A DNA stretch of 64,000 nt, taken from positions 11,357,001 to 11,421,000 of the forward strand of contig BSBM01000199.1 of the NCBI GenBank assembly GCA_027924585.1. The letters run 5' to 3'. Position numbers and translations under genes: made by a program. Below, in pieces: positions 1-11,685 of the stretch (the first letter of the stretch is position 1; every line of letters starts with the position of its first letter). The notes under the pieces are model-generated. The model had not been told where the DNA came from and ran no database searches. It was given only the letters and a program-made list of their open reading frames with translations. Origin of the DNA: Larix kaempferi. Its lineage: Eukaryota; Streptophyta; Pinopsida; Pinales; Pinaceae.

Positions 1-1813
1 GCAGGAGGGTAGGGAGGATCTTTGCAACTTTTCATGAAGCAGCAACATCTCCGTCTTGGATTCTTGGAGGGCACTTTGAGTGCTTCTCAAAGAATATCGG
101 GTGGCCATTAATTCATCATTGAGCTTATAGTTCTCTTTTTAATATCTGCAAATGATTTCTTCATCATGCCATGATGCATCCCGCAACAATTCAACAAGCT
201 CAAACATGTAATCTTTATCTGAACACAACTGTGAGAAATTACCTTTGATTGTGGACATTGCTTTCTGGATATTCTCCATGGCTGCAAAAAGATATTGATC
301 TTCCCTTAAAGCAGCTTCCCAACACAACCTCGACACTGAAGAATGAGTGTCATGGAGAATTTTCAAGGCCTCTTGGATCTTCTATTCATCCATCTTCAAT
401 GGCCCTGCAAGAAGATGAGTTTTGTGCAGATGTTCCTCCTCTTCATTTTCCATCCCCGGATTGATTTTATGCAGTGCACTCGAAGTTTGGAAATCTGATC
501 CATATATTGCTGCTGCAATATATTCATCTCTTAGGTCCTCAACAACATAATTTGGTCTGCAAATTAATTGCTCATTCTTCCTGGGTATACCAAAAAGATC
601 TTCTCTCAAAATTCCAATCTTCACATTGCATTCCTTTTTGACATCAGAATTTCGAACCTCATCACTAGGGAGCTCAACCACTCTGAACTTTTCACTAGAA
701 GTGGCTTCCATATCAGCTTGAAATAATGACACATGAAAATCAGAATTTAGTAACTCACCAGGTGTCATGTTATCCTCCTTATGAGGTGGAATGTTGGTGG
801 TTTGGCCTTCCATCCATTTCTCATTTTCAGTTTCTGTTGTTGCTAGAACTTCTTCTTTCCCCATGGATATTGCACCCACCAAACCTCCATCAATGGAAAT
901 CTCCATGTCCCCCACATATATGTGAGAGTAAACATCTTTAGATGCTTCCTCACACTTAAAACATTCCTCAACAGATTCTCGTTCGTCCATGTAGGCATCT
1001 TGCAAACACCCTTCTAATGATTCAGCTTGGTCACTACATTCACCCTTATCACCAAGGATATGAAGCTCAACATCAAGGGAATCCCTTATGTAGTAATTGT
1101 CTTCTGATGTGGCTACAACATCATCATGACACAATTTAGTACAAAAATCTGAAAGTGGTCCATATATTTGCATCATGCTTCTCTCTTCAATGGGTGGGGT
1201 TATGGTGCCTTGTTCTACCACTGATTCTACTAGTTCACATCTAACTGATGTGTGGTCAATTTCTACTTCCTTGTGAAGCTCATGTGGTGTCTTTGGATCT
1301 GATTTATGTTCTACTTTTAGATCTGATCCTAAATATGGTTCTACACCCCTAACAGTACCAATCTCATCCGAGATGATCTCGAGATCCTCATCATAGAATC
1401 TTGCAGTAGATTCTTCTTCCATTTTGTCAACAATCTCATGATTGGGTTTTGGGTCCTATTTCTCCTTGGTTGTCTTAGGATGAATATTCTTGGAGGATCT
1501 TCTTGAAGAGGATCCAAAAAATTCTTGTGAAGTCACATGCATCCAATAAAGTTTTCATATCTTTCATTAATTCTTCCATAGGAGGAGGTTGACCTTTGAA
1601 TGTGGAACATGCAAAATTTTCCTTAATAGGGCTATCAAAATAACCATAGTCGCTTCTTCCTATCATGATCTCATAGGAGATGCTTGTGGAAGGTACTTCT
1701 TAGGGATTCACTTCCTCATACTATCTACAGTATTCTTCATACTGCTCATCATAATTATCATACTCTTCATAAAAATAATCTTCCTCCTCATACAACTCAA
1801 AGTCTAAATCTTC
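1..1813 (-). pseudogene. ORF1 of truncated LTR element E4 (acidic, coiled-coil; family not recognised)
   Basis: This minus-strand reading frame starts at an ATG about 90 nt downstream of a primer-binding site, so it sits in the first-ORF (gag) position of an LTR retrotransposon cut by the left window edge. The N-terminus is a Glu/Asp/Tyr-rich stretch, followed by a short segment near 1475-1666 with a Pro-rich GQPPPMEEL motif. A ~350-residue strongly acidic part covers 382-1422, and a helical, coiled-coil-like C-terminal part runs to the window edge. Stops near 1720, 1700 and 380 and a frameshift near 1520 break it; the stop at ~380 lies where a Gln codon would continue the frame. No zinc knuckle, protease or RT motif is visible. 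I do not recognise the family. Gag-like or an extra 5' ORF are both possible. Confidence 0.5.
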
Positions 1814-1902
1814 CATGACATGGAACTAATTTCACAACTACAGTTTGAAAATAGTGTTGAGATACTTTTCCACTGAGATTAACTTTCGACAGGCTGAGCC
1901 AA

Positions 1903-1921
1903 GGAAAGTGCTTTGATACCA
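1903..1921 (-). other. Primer-binding site of E4
   Basis: Read on the minus strand this begins TGGTATCAAAGC, one base from the common plant initiator-Met-tRNA primer site TGGTATCAGAGC. It lies directly inside the LTR end at about 1923 and fixes the element orientation as minus. Confidence 0.7.
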
Positions 1922-1922
1922 C

Positions 1923-3938
1923 TATAATATCCTGGGCAAGATCTGACCCAGATATTAACTCAACTTCAAAAACTTTTATAAGTTTTACTAGTAAAATTTT
2001 CTGTCAAATCCTTTGAATCGGGCAAGAGGTAAGTGAGGGGTATTGAGGCAAGGATTGAGGATGGTGGGAAGAATATTTAATTCTGGAATATATATGAGGT
2101 TAGGTTCATCAGTAGGTCAAGCATGTCAGAACAAGTTTGTCTTATGCACAAGGTACCAATACAATTCACTTTTCAACATAGAACAAGTCTATGTCTACTT
2201 CGAGGCTCCCTGGGTAGCTAGCATATGCATACTAGACAAGGGGGAGATAATGGAAGTTGATGATAGATTTTATATCATTCAATTGATGTATGGTTATGTT
2301 TAGAAATATATTTTTGTAGACTTGTGAAAGTTTGGGAAGAACTGGTATTCTGGGCTCTCCCGGAATTGCTGAGCTAGTATTTTCTTATCTTTACAAAACA
2401 AGTCTAAAAGCATCTAAATTCTGGTTTTGTGGACTGATATGGTTAATATATCAAGTTATTGACCTACTTCAAAAGACAGGAGGTCAAATGGGTGCTCAGA
2501 TTTCATTTTACAAGGAAATCACTAAAACTAGTCTAGGAAAACCATCCAAAGAGCTAGTCTTGCCTTTTTAACTGAAAAATGACTTTAATGAATTAAAATA
2601 TTTGAACTGAAATATTATGCAACTCTGATATACTCATATGAACAGTGACACATTGATTTTATCATAACAGAACCATCATTTTATTCCAGAGGCTTTCTTA
2701 TCTAAACAATTTGCCTTATAGGCTAGAAATTACATTACATTTGATGGAGAATGGACATAAGAATTATAATATTACTGTGGCTCTACTATGGAGTTAGTAT
2801 CGGGTCATATACAGGTCATATGACTTTAATTTTATGCTTACTAAGATTCTAAACTTGATTGGGGCACATTCACTAAGTCATCCCTCTCCTTCAGGGAAAC
2901 TCTAGATTTAGCTGTGAATGTGTGAATGAGTGAGAAGAGAAGAATGGATCTGATCTGAAGCTAGTTACTGATCTTGAAAACCTATGATGTCTGCAACAAT
3001 GGCTGTATCAACTCTCATTCAGCACTTGGGTGCACTCCCAAGATCTATCTTGTTCAACAATTGAATCTTCACCAAAACTAGTTGTAGAATTACTATTGGA
3101 GGAATCCTATTCTCCAAATAACTGAGGATCTTCAATGGAGACTGGAACCATATGTTAATGGCTGAAATATCTTGATATGAACCTACACAACACTCACTGG
3201 AAACTATGTTACTTGGGAAACATCACCCAAGAAGCACAACTGAGGCACATCACTCAACTAGAGAAGCATCAGAGCTCTCATGAGAAAACATAAATGATCA
3301 AAAGTTGTCAAATGGAGTTGGTTGGATTCTTTTATAAACCTCATGATGACCTACTGAGCAAGTTCTTGGCTTGGTGACCTGTGAGAGTAGGTTACCCACT
3401 TGCCCATTCTACTCCAAAGCCATGAGGGCACCTTTCTTGAGGAGAATAGCAACTTCTGAGCTTTCAAAACTTTCTTTCCTTCACCTCCTTCACTGAATTT
3501 GGGCAAGTGTGCTTTAGGTAGTTTTTCTGGTTGTTTCTATTTTCTTTCAGAAAGCTTTTCTGAATCTTTCCACTTTCTTTACTTTCCTCTTTCCTGCTTT
3601 TGTCTAATTTTGCTAGCTTTTGTCAGTTTCCTTTCTGGGTTCATCTTGCCAACTTCTCTCCACTAGATTCCTTAGCGTTTCTGACACTTTACCACTTAGG
3701 AGAGTTTGTCTCACTTACCAATTCAAATTTCCTAGCCAAGTCATCAACCACTTGGCACATTTATTAGCAATAAACATTTAAATGGTAATAATACAACTTA
3801 GAAATAATTTAACTTAGCAATTAATTAATTATCCAATAATTAATTAATTGTTATGGTGTAATGCCTCAAAATTTTCCCAATTAATTAATTTCTCAATTAG
3901 TCAATCACTTGGACTTAGTCATGGGGTTAATAACTGCA
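1923..3938 (-). repeat. Probable 5' LTR of E4
   Basis: The inner edge abuts the primer-binding site; the plus-strand edge reads TATAATATCC, probably a decayed TG terminus. A TATA box (minus strand TATAAAAG, about 3329-3336) would divide it into U3 (~600 bp) and R-U5 (~1.4 kb). The outer edge is uncertain because the partner LTR is outside the window. 3938 is chosen because the plus strand reads ...AACTGCA there, just before a G/C-rich run. ORFs in this interval are short and look accidental. Confidence 0.45.
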
Positions 3939-4131
3939 TCGGGGGCCCTCCTTGTCCATTTAATTCCCAAATACAACCTTAGGCATCTTCCATAAGGTAG
4001 TTTCCATACTTGCTTATTAATTAAATAATTATTGCCTAGGTGACTTAGGCCAAAATTACCCCATGGACCATGGGAAAATATGGGGACATGACCTTAAATA
4101 AATCTTAATAAGCTAAATTGTGTAAGGGCCT

Positions 4132-4275
4132 TCTGAGAACGTGACCGGAAGAGATAGGTCTTCCATTGATGGATTTAAGGATGGGATGGAGCTGTCTTTT
4201 TCTAACAGAGGATGTCTCTATCCCATCCTTATATCCATCAATGACGGACCTATCTCTTCCGGTCATGTTCTCAGA
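4132..4275. repeat. Long foldback: two 56-nt arms, 32-nt loop
   Basis: Positions 4132-4187 are the reverse complement of 4220-4275 with about five differences in 56, one of which would be a G-U pair in RNA. The loop is 4188-4219. Because of the symmetry, both strands translate to similar peptides around GRDRS...ISSGHVL, which explains the ORF shadows here. It could be a hairpin MITE without an obvious target-site duplication, or a small-RNA precursor. Structure is certain; function is unknown. Confidence 0.8.
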
Positions 4276-4354
4276 TGTCAGCGCGTCGTTTCGATGTTGA
4301 TGAGTGCCCGACAATTTGCTTAGGTAATCAGGAGGCCTCTTCTGTTCATTTGAT

Positions 4355-4640
4355 AGAGATGTGCTAGAATGCTTCAACTGAGTTTTTTCTTGGGTTGTGA
4401 TGATATTCTTCCCATGAAACCATTTGCAAATCATTTGTGGATGTTTGGCTATGGAAACACTGCTTATGGATCACCTACCTAAGGAAAAGCAACTTAAGCT
4501 TTTAGACATCTCATGCAAATGTTTCCTTCTTGGCTATAACAAAAATCCAAAACTTATAGAGATTTGGATGTTCATGAGTGCAGGCTTATAATCAACAAAT
4601 ATGTTAAGTTCAATGGATGGTTCACAACAAAACTTGACAT
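4355..4640 (+). pseudogene. Ty1/copia integrase C-terminal remnant
   Basis: Conceptual translation gives KPFANHLWMFGYGNTAYGSP and then, after a stop, a KLLDISCKCFLLGYNKNPK segment and a degenerate YVKFNGWF. This order matches the Copia integrase C-terminal region, which usually reads KP..SHLRVFG.. , then KLD.KS.KC.FLGY, then RDV.FNE. Several stops and frame changes mean it is a fossil. No LTR, RT or RNase H belonging to it is seen nearby. It lies next to the foldback, and I cannot say whether they are related. Confidence 0.6.
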
Positions 4641-5983
4641 GCAATAGATACAAACATATATCATATCTACATGCAAGTTTGGAATTTTAAAACTGCAGAT
4701 TCTGTAATGAATTTTGTTTTGCTGCAAACATAAGAGGAGGCAACAAAGAAGATCCAATGGAAACAAGTGACTAGGGAAAAGATAGTATTCCATTAAATAG
4801 AATCAAACATAGGGAAAATATCCTCATTTCGAATGCTCTTCGATATGATTCCAATACATGAGCTTGGCCATGAAGACAATGATCTGCCACAACAGGAAAA
4901 TCCGGCACTTAACCTCCATATGCTAGAGGAAGTGTTATACATTTTTAAAATGGAGCTACATGTAGGCTCGATTTCCATTCGAGCATACCCCCGTGATAAA
5001 TCAAACTTGGATATTCTTTAAACTCTTTGTTATCGAACTGTTGTAGATACTTAGTGGTTTGGAAACATAGGATTTTGATGTGTAATGGTTTCATTGCATG
5101 TTCTCATGTGGGAATGTATGTAATTTTTTAAGATATTAAACTTCCATAGCACATCAATTTAACACTAGGAAAAGACTTTAAAGAAATGCACCAGATCTAA
5201 AGATTTAATTAGAAAATGGTGTACATGCCTGGAAATGATGATTATAAGTAATTGGTGACATGCCATGTTCAGTTAATGGGAAGAATGATGCAAGACAACT
5301 TATCAATTCTATAAGTGATCCACGACTTCTCTCAAACATTAGCTGATGTAATCATAACAATGGGACTGCTGTAGGTGTTGTTTCCTTTCATTCTCAATGT
5401 GCTGCTACAGGAGACCACTTCAGCACTAAAAAATGACTGGAAATGTCCACTGGAGCTATCTTCTTCGCATAGATTTGAAAGCAATGAGTAACCTAAGAAT
5501 ATGGTACTGTGATTGTTTGTTATTATCATCCACCAAGGAGAAAATCGACCCTCACTAGCACTTAACTTGAGATATTTGCAACACTTTCCTCTTTGCCAAA
5601 TGGCCCCACCAATAGAAAAACGATAAACTTAAGCCATGTAATAGAGAACTAGAAATGTAGTAGAATGTTGACACTCCACCTTTTAAAAGGAGAAGCAACC
5701 CCAAGGAGAAACGATTAGCCAACAATTTGTCATGTAGGAGAAACAGACCATCTATACTACGCCAAGGAGAAACAAACCATCTATACTACCCTAGGGAGAA
5801 ATGAAATTAGAATTAAAGGCATCCCATGGGTCCCAAATGACATTCATTGGTTGAAAACTCTTTTAGAAGGATTATGTCATGCTCTAAGGCCCTATGCATA
5901 GTCAACCAGCCATTGAAACAATGTTTTTATCTTAAAAACCTAGTTTTTAGATTTGAAGCTTACCATAGTCCTAGAGGAACATC
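4641..5983. other. AT-rich spacer, no recognised gene
   Basis: Only short unrecognised ORFs occur here, for example a 62-residue plus-strand frame at 4833-5021. A small tandem repeat lies at 5737-5797. The last five bases (ACATC, 5979-5983) are the left target-site duplication of E1. Confidence 0.6.
5737..5797. repeat. 29-bp tandem repeat, about 2 copies
   Basis: The unit begins GGAGAAAC and contains CCATCTATACTAC; copies start at 5737 and 5766, with a partial third at 5795. Confidence 0.75.
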
Positions 5984-7103
5984 TGTAACATCCCCTATTT
6001 TCATAAAAATTTAAAACTTTTGAAAACATCATTAAAAATACGAAAATTATAATTGTGGAATAATAATTCTTGATTACGACAGCATTAATTGAAAAGTTGT
6101 TAGTACTAAACATAATTTAATTTTTGTTTAGCAGCAATGTGACAGTGACAGATTTAACACATAATTAGCAAACATGATTATGAAAACAAATGAGCTAATA
6201 GGTCGGAAATATGAAGTGACACTTTTATTTTAACAATAATACTGACAGTTTGACTTTTGATGAATAAGGGTGTCCTACGAGGTACCCTGGAGTTTACTTA
6301 GCTGCAACGCTAAAGCAATTTGAATGTTCTATGTGCAGACGATAGGTAAGAAGTTTCATGGCTGCGTAAATTCAAAGTACGTGTATAGTTCAATTCCAAC
6401 ATCGTAGATAAATAGAATGTTAGAAATCTGTTGCGACTCACAATAAGTATGCAGGTATGAATTACATGGCTATAATTACTGTTTTCAAATGTTGTCTTAC
6501 AACTCAGCAATGTTTAAAACATAGTTAACTAAGAACGTCATCCAACTGATAGGTTTGTCACTGTAATCTTTATCGTTGTTGTAGCTGGCTTTGTTGTCGT
6601 CTTAAGATAATTAATTATCTTCATATTACTGATGTAATAGATGTACCGCAAAATCGTTAAATGTGTGTAACGAGAAAATATGGTAAGAAACTCATAACAT
6701 TCATTTAGTTTTCATGCTAAATCTTTATCCATGGATTCATTGAATATCTACCATATAAACTATTTATTTTTATAATTGCAATATTAGAATTTATATGAAC
6801 ACAACCAATGTTACAAAGGTAATGTTTAAATCTCTTATGTATGGACTATACTAACCGTGATTTTACAATGTTTAACTAGATGTGATACTTATAAGCCTTT
6901 AAGGGCTTATATATAGTGTCTATCATTGTATGAATTGCATATAAATGAAACTATGTCAATTTTATGAGTATGGTTGTACTTACAACTATTACATCAACCA
7001 AAATTTTAATAATTAAAAACTACAAGCTTACCTTGGGAACTATAAAAACTTTTAGAATATTAATCTACATAACAATATGAATCTAAATACGACATAGGGT
7101 TGG

Positions 7104-7154
<51 letters not shown>

Positions 7155-10100
7155 CGTGGCCAATATAACAAAATAATATGTGTTGTAATCATAACTTGGA
7201 AACCATATGAACTTTGGATTAGGATTAACATAACACATAATGTTATATCGTTATATATCATACATTTGAAGTTGTATCATTGTAATAAAAGAGTGTTGAC
7301 ATGCATTAAAATTCTGATTGACAGGTTGATGGTTGGCATGCACTACAAACTGGCGTTGGTGGTCGTGATATAGGCCTGCATTAATGGCCATCCACAATAT
7401 CATGGTGACGAGGACTTAACAAGCTTCCACGTAAATGCAAACTAGTGCATACGGTGACTGTGAAGGTTGCCATGTAATATTTCTTGTTGATGGTCCTCCG
7501 AGCTGGCTGTCGATGCATCCAACATAAGCACAATGTGGCAAGGCCGTGCTATGGCAATGAATGAATGCATAATTGCAAGGGCCATGCGATACCCAAAGTA
7601 AAAGTGTTGGCAATTGTGATCGTTGATCGACTTTGATCATGGCCGTTGGATGTAACCCTAGAATTGTGTCGATGTTTTGGGTTGACGAGGAGTGAATGTA
7701 GTTCATTGTTACGATGGTCTTGGCAGTAAGGCCGATAGGCTGCTACTTTGTAGGGTTAGAAGATGATGTAGGAGAGTTTCGAACCTGCGACCTGTAAGTT
7801 AGGTTTGAAAAAGTGCAGGAATCGTCTTACTGTAATGGCGTGAACATTTGTTGAGTCTTGGGTTTGCAACTCTGTCGAGTTGTTAGGTTAGCTGTTTCTT
7901 TCTCTGAGTTTTTAGTGGAAAGATATCTTCCTGCAACCAATTTTAAATGGTATTCTACTCTTGTCCGAGGAAGGGAGTTCGTTGTGTATGGTTTATAGTT
8001 TTAATAAGTATGGTGTTTAACGCTTGAAAGTTTGTTTGGCAGGCACCGGTTTCGAAAGGGGAACATGAACCAGGGTTTGGAAAAGGATGGCCATGCTCTA
8101 TTCCTGGTAAGCTCCGGGTCTTCCAAAAACCCTCGTAAGTGCTCCTTCGGTCTTGATTGATGTGGTTGTTTCCAACAGTGAGTAACCAATCTTGCTATGT
8201 TTTCGGCATCGTCTATTGGTTGATCTTTAAAGAAGATTTTTATGTTGGAGTGAAAATTCTACAGCGAAAGACCTTCATCTAGTTACTCTGCATTTATATT
8301 TGATGCCTAGTTTCGTCCAGTTGGAAATGTAAAACTCGTGTTTAAGAGTTCAGAGATGATGGAGATAAAACCCTATGGGGTTATCATTTTCAGAAATGTA
8401 ATGTTGACTATGAATGTTGCTTCCTTTGTGAAGCTTGAACCAGTGTTGGTTCGAACCTCAAACTCGGGAATAAACCCTGTATGATTTTCGTTTGGAAATA
8501 TGTTGTAAATATTTTGTTTTCTGTGAACATTGGTTTCCCTTCTTGGAGTTGGGACTTCTATTGGTATAAACCTTGAGCCACGACCTATTGATTTATGTTA
8601 TGAGGAACGAGATATAGAGCCGAGGCTCGTCTACTATGGATACAATGTTTTTCTTCTCGGCAATGAAAATATACTATTTCGTTCTGTGCTATTCGTCTTT
8701 GTTATACATTGAAATAATGTATGTAATATCGTGACTTTCGATCTAGGCCAGAGTCTATATGTTTGTCGTAGATGATAACTCTGTAATTTGAAATTATGAA
8801 ATGGTTTTGTTTCATTTGTAATGGAAAAGAACAGGGCCATGCCATAGTTCGAGTCTTGTCTTTGAATATAGATAAATGTTTGAATATGAAGTTCTAAAAA
8901 GGCCTTTGAAGCCAAAAACTAGGATTCGATCCATATTTTGTGTAGATTGTGTTTGTTTATGTTGTAAAATGATGGTAATGGGAATCGAAATTCTAACTAG
9001 GGTTTGATATGAACTCAGTTTTGGAAATCAATATATGCAGTTTATAAAATATATGAATAAAATGACAGAAAATGAAATAGGGTTTATCATGTTTTCATTA
9101 TTTGATAGAACTAAAATGTTCATTGCATATGTTATAATAGCAAATGAAAACAATGTGTGTGTGAAACATGAGGATTGTGAAATGACTATGGTTTGCAGCA
9201 TTATCCATAATTATACATTTATTTATTTGTAGCAGTAGTATTTATATTGCAGACATGGTATGATGTATGGAAAATTGGATTCTATTTATTTCTTATGAAC
9301 ATAGTAATGATAAGGGAAATACAATGTAAATGTACAGGAAATAAACAATGTTTGTTTTTCATGAAACAAAGGAAACATTCTGTAATATATTTGATATTAT
9401 ACAAAACTTTCTACTATTATTAACTATAGGGCAGAAATTGATAAACATATAAATTACTTTATTTATCTATCGAATCAAATGGTAATTTGCCTATCTTTTC
9501 ATCTATACTTAATTTGCGTCTCTACACTAGAGTACGATGCAAACAACAACATGTGGAAAAATATAGAGATTGGTTTGTCAATTCAGAATAACATAAACTT
9601 CGACATTCAGACTTCAAATAAAATCAGAATTCAATTCTTCTTCAAAACATAGATTTCTAATTTTACTTAAACAAAACTAATAATTGAAATAAGGTAGAAA
9701 CTGTAAAACCTGGATAAAATCTGTAGGGAACAAATAGCCCAAGAAGATTGTTCCACCCAACCAATTCCTGAAGACAGTTAAGTACTTGCCTTAGGACCCC
9801 CGAGCCTATTCACTGAACCACCAGGAGGAAGAAACCTAGGAATTTAGGATCTCTTCTTGCAATAGCAATTAAATGTTGTATGTTCAAGAGCTAGCAGTCC
9901 AAGGGACCTAATCCAACACCTCTAGTTCTCCTTAACAAATAGTTTGCAAACTTATGATTTCACTCACAACTAGCCTCCCTATTTGAATCTCTCAGTGATC
10001 ACCTAATGCACATGAGGAAATATTACTGCAGAAATATTGTGTAAGAGCTGCCTACTCCATTCAAATTTTCCTTATGTAGGCTCCCTAGGCCTTTTCAATT

Positions 10101-10446
10101 GTTACTAGGTCATTAAATGAGCTACCTACTCACTCCCTCCACCTAGGGGATAATGCCACATTTTTAGGGGTACTTGTCCCATAACCAACAGCTAGTGGTG
10201 TGGTGCAATTGCTGCCATCTGTCCCATACCTTCCAATAGCTTCCATTCCTCCTAGTGGGTCAGTGAACACTCATTTAACAGTCCCCTTTTGTGTTTGTCT
10301 CCTAATTAATTAATTTAAATAATAATAATCAGTAATTACATTCATCCTTGATAAAAAATGATCATAATTACAAAAATTTGTAATTAAATTTAACATAAAG
10401 TATTTTGCTAATAAAATAATAATTTCTGAAATTTGGGTAGGTGACA
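5984..10446 (-). repeat. E1 3' LTR (4463 bp)
   Basis: Begins TGTAACATCCCC and ends GGTAGGTGACA on the plus strand. A TATA-like box (minus CTATATATAA, 6907-6916) would give a U3 of about 3.5 kb and R-U5 of about 0.9 kb. It contains a pure (TA)n run at about 7107-7152 that is interrupted and shorter in the other LTR. It lacks a ~75 bp segment present in the 5' LTR (17287-17361). No convincing ORF. Confidence 0.93.
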
Positions 10447-10450
10447 TACA

Positions 10451-10462
10451 CCCCCCCTTAAG
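10451..10462 (-). other. E1 polypurine tract
   Basis: The minus strand reads CTTAAGGGGGGG followed by TGTA and the LTR. A run of seven G next to the 3' LTR is the expected plus-strand priming site. Confidence 0.75.
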
Positions 10463-10486
10463 TCTCAACATCGTCCTTGATGTTGG

Positions 10487-11670
10487 TTAATCACTCCTTG
10501 GGTGTTCCTGAAACAGAGTTGGGTATGCTTCCTGCATACTACTCTCCAACTCCCAAGTTGCCTCTTTTGGGCTAAGGTGCTTCCATTGCACCTTCACTTG
10601 CCCAATGGTGCTATTCCGGAGAATAGTTTCCCTCCTTCCGAGAATACAGTCCGGTTCCACCTGCAAATCTCCATCTTGTCCCACCTGTACATCATTCAAG
10701 TTTACAACATGAGTAGCATCGTGTACATACTTCTTCAAAAACGATATATGAAAAAATTATGTATTTTTAAGTTAGATGGCAAATTCAGTTGGTATGCCAC
10801 TGGTCCAACTTTGGACAATATTTCAAAAGGACCACAATACCTAGGTGCCAACTTGGCACAGCTTCCCAATTTCAATGAACTCTTTTTCGGTCTTACCTTG
10901 AGGAATGCATGTTCACCCACCTGGAACTCTTTATGACACCTTTTTAAATTTGCTTGACTCTTTTTCCTATCTTGGGCATCTTTTAAATGTCCTTGTACCT
11001 GTTTCACAATTAGTTCTAACTCCTACAATAATTCAGGTCCTAAAATAACTCTATTTACTCGGTCATTCCACGAAACAGGTGTATCACATTTCCTACCATA
11101 AATAATTTCAAAAGGACTAGGTCTGGTTAATGCATGATAATGATTATTATAAGCAAATCCTGCTAAGTGCAAGTAGTCTTCCCACTTACCAGGATGATCC
11201 TTAACATACATTCTTAATAAATATTCTAAAACTTGATTCACCCTTTTTGTCTGTCCATCTGTTTGTGGATGAAATGTTGTGCTGAAATTTAGGGTTGTAT
11301 TCAATCCCTTAAACAATGACCTCCAGAAGTTCCCAGTAAACTTAGAGTCACAATATGAAATTATTACTTTCGATATCCCATGTAGTCTAAAAATCTGTTT
11401 CATAAATATTTATGCGATGTCTGGAGCTTTATGAGTAGTCTTCACAGATATAAAATGTGTTGCTTTACTGAGTTTGTCCACTACCACCATGATAGAGTCA
11501 TGTTGTTTCTGATTTTTAGGTAATCCAGTAATAAAGTCTATGCTGATCACTTCCCATTTCCAACTTTGTATCGATAACGGTTGCAACAATCCAGCAGGAT
11601 GTTGGTGTTCAACCTTCACTTTTTGACAATCCAAACATTTAGCTATGTACTCTGCTACTTCATCTTTCAT
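10487..11670 (-). pseudogene. E1 integrase with C-terminal chromodomain
   Basis: Integrase joins element cDNA to chromosomal DNA. The order seen on the minus strand is the Cys pair CLDCQKVK near 11630, core Asp in SIDFITGLP near 11540, second Asp in CDSKFTGNFW near 11345, and the region that should hold the catalytic Glu near 11255. This last reads TDGQTKRVNQ, so Glu is replaced by Lys. A C-terminal PRYCGPFEIL segment and a chromodomain-like end (VKVQWKHLSPKEATWE, about 10545-10600) follow. In chromoviruses this module targets integration to modified chromatin. Stops near 11405 and 11018 and frame breaks make it non-functional. The gag-pol frame continues directly from RNase H upstream. Confidence 0.88.
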
Positions 11671-11685
11671 TCTGGGACAATAGTA

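Noticed and set aside
3855-3890. TGTAATGCCTCAAAATTTTCCC as the start of another LTR
   Set aside because: Looks like an LTR terminus, but no primer-binding site, partner copy or duplication supports it.
4132-4275. Calling the foldback a miRNA gene
   Set aside because: No match to a miRNA I know and no expression evidence; kept as a foldback only.
4105-4434. Paired ORFs on both strands with similar peptides
   Set aside because: The similarity comes from the inverted repeat at 4132-4275; neither strand shows a domain.
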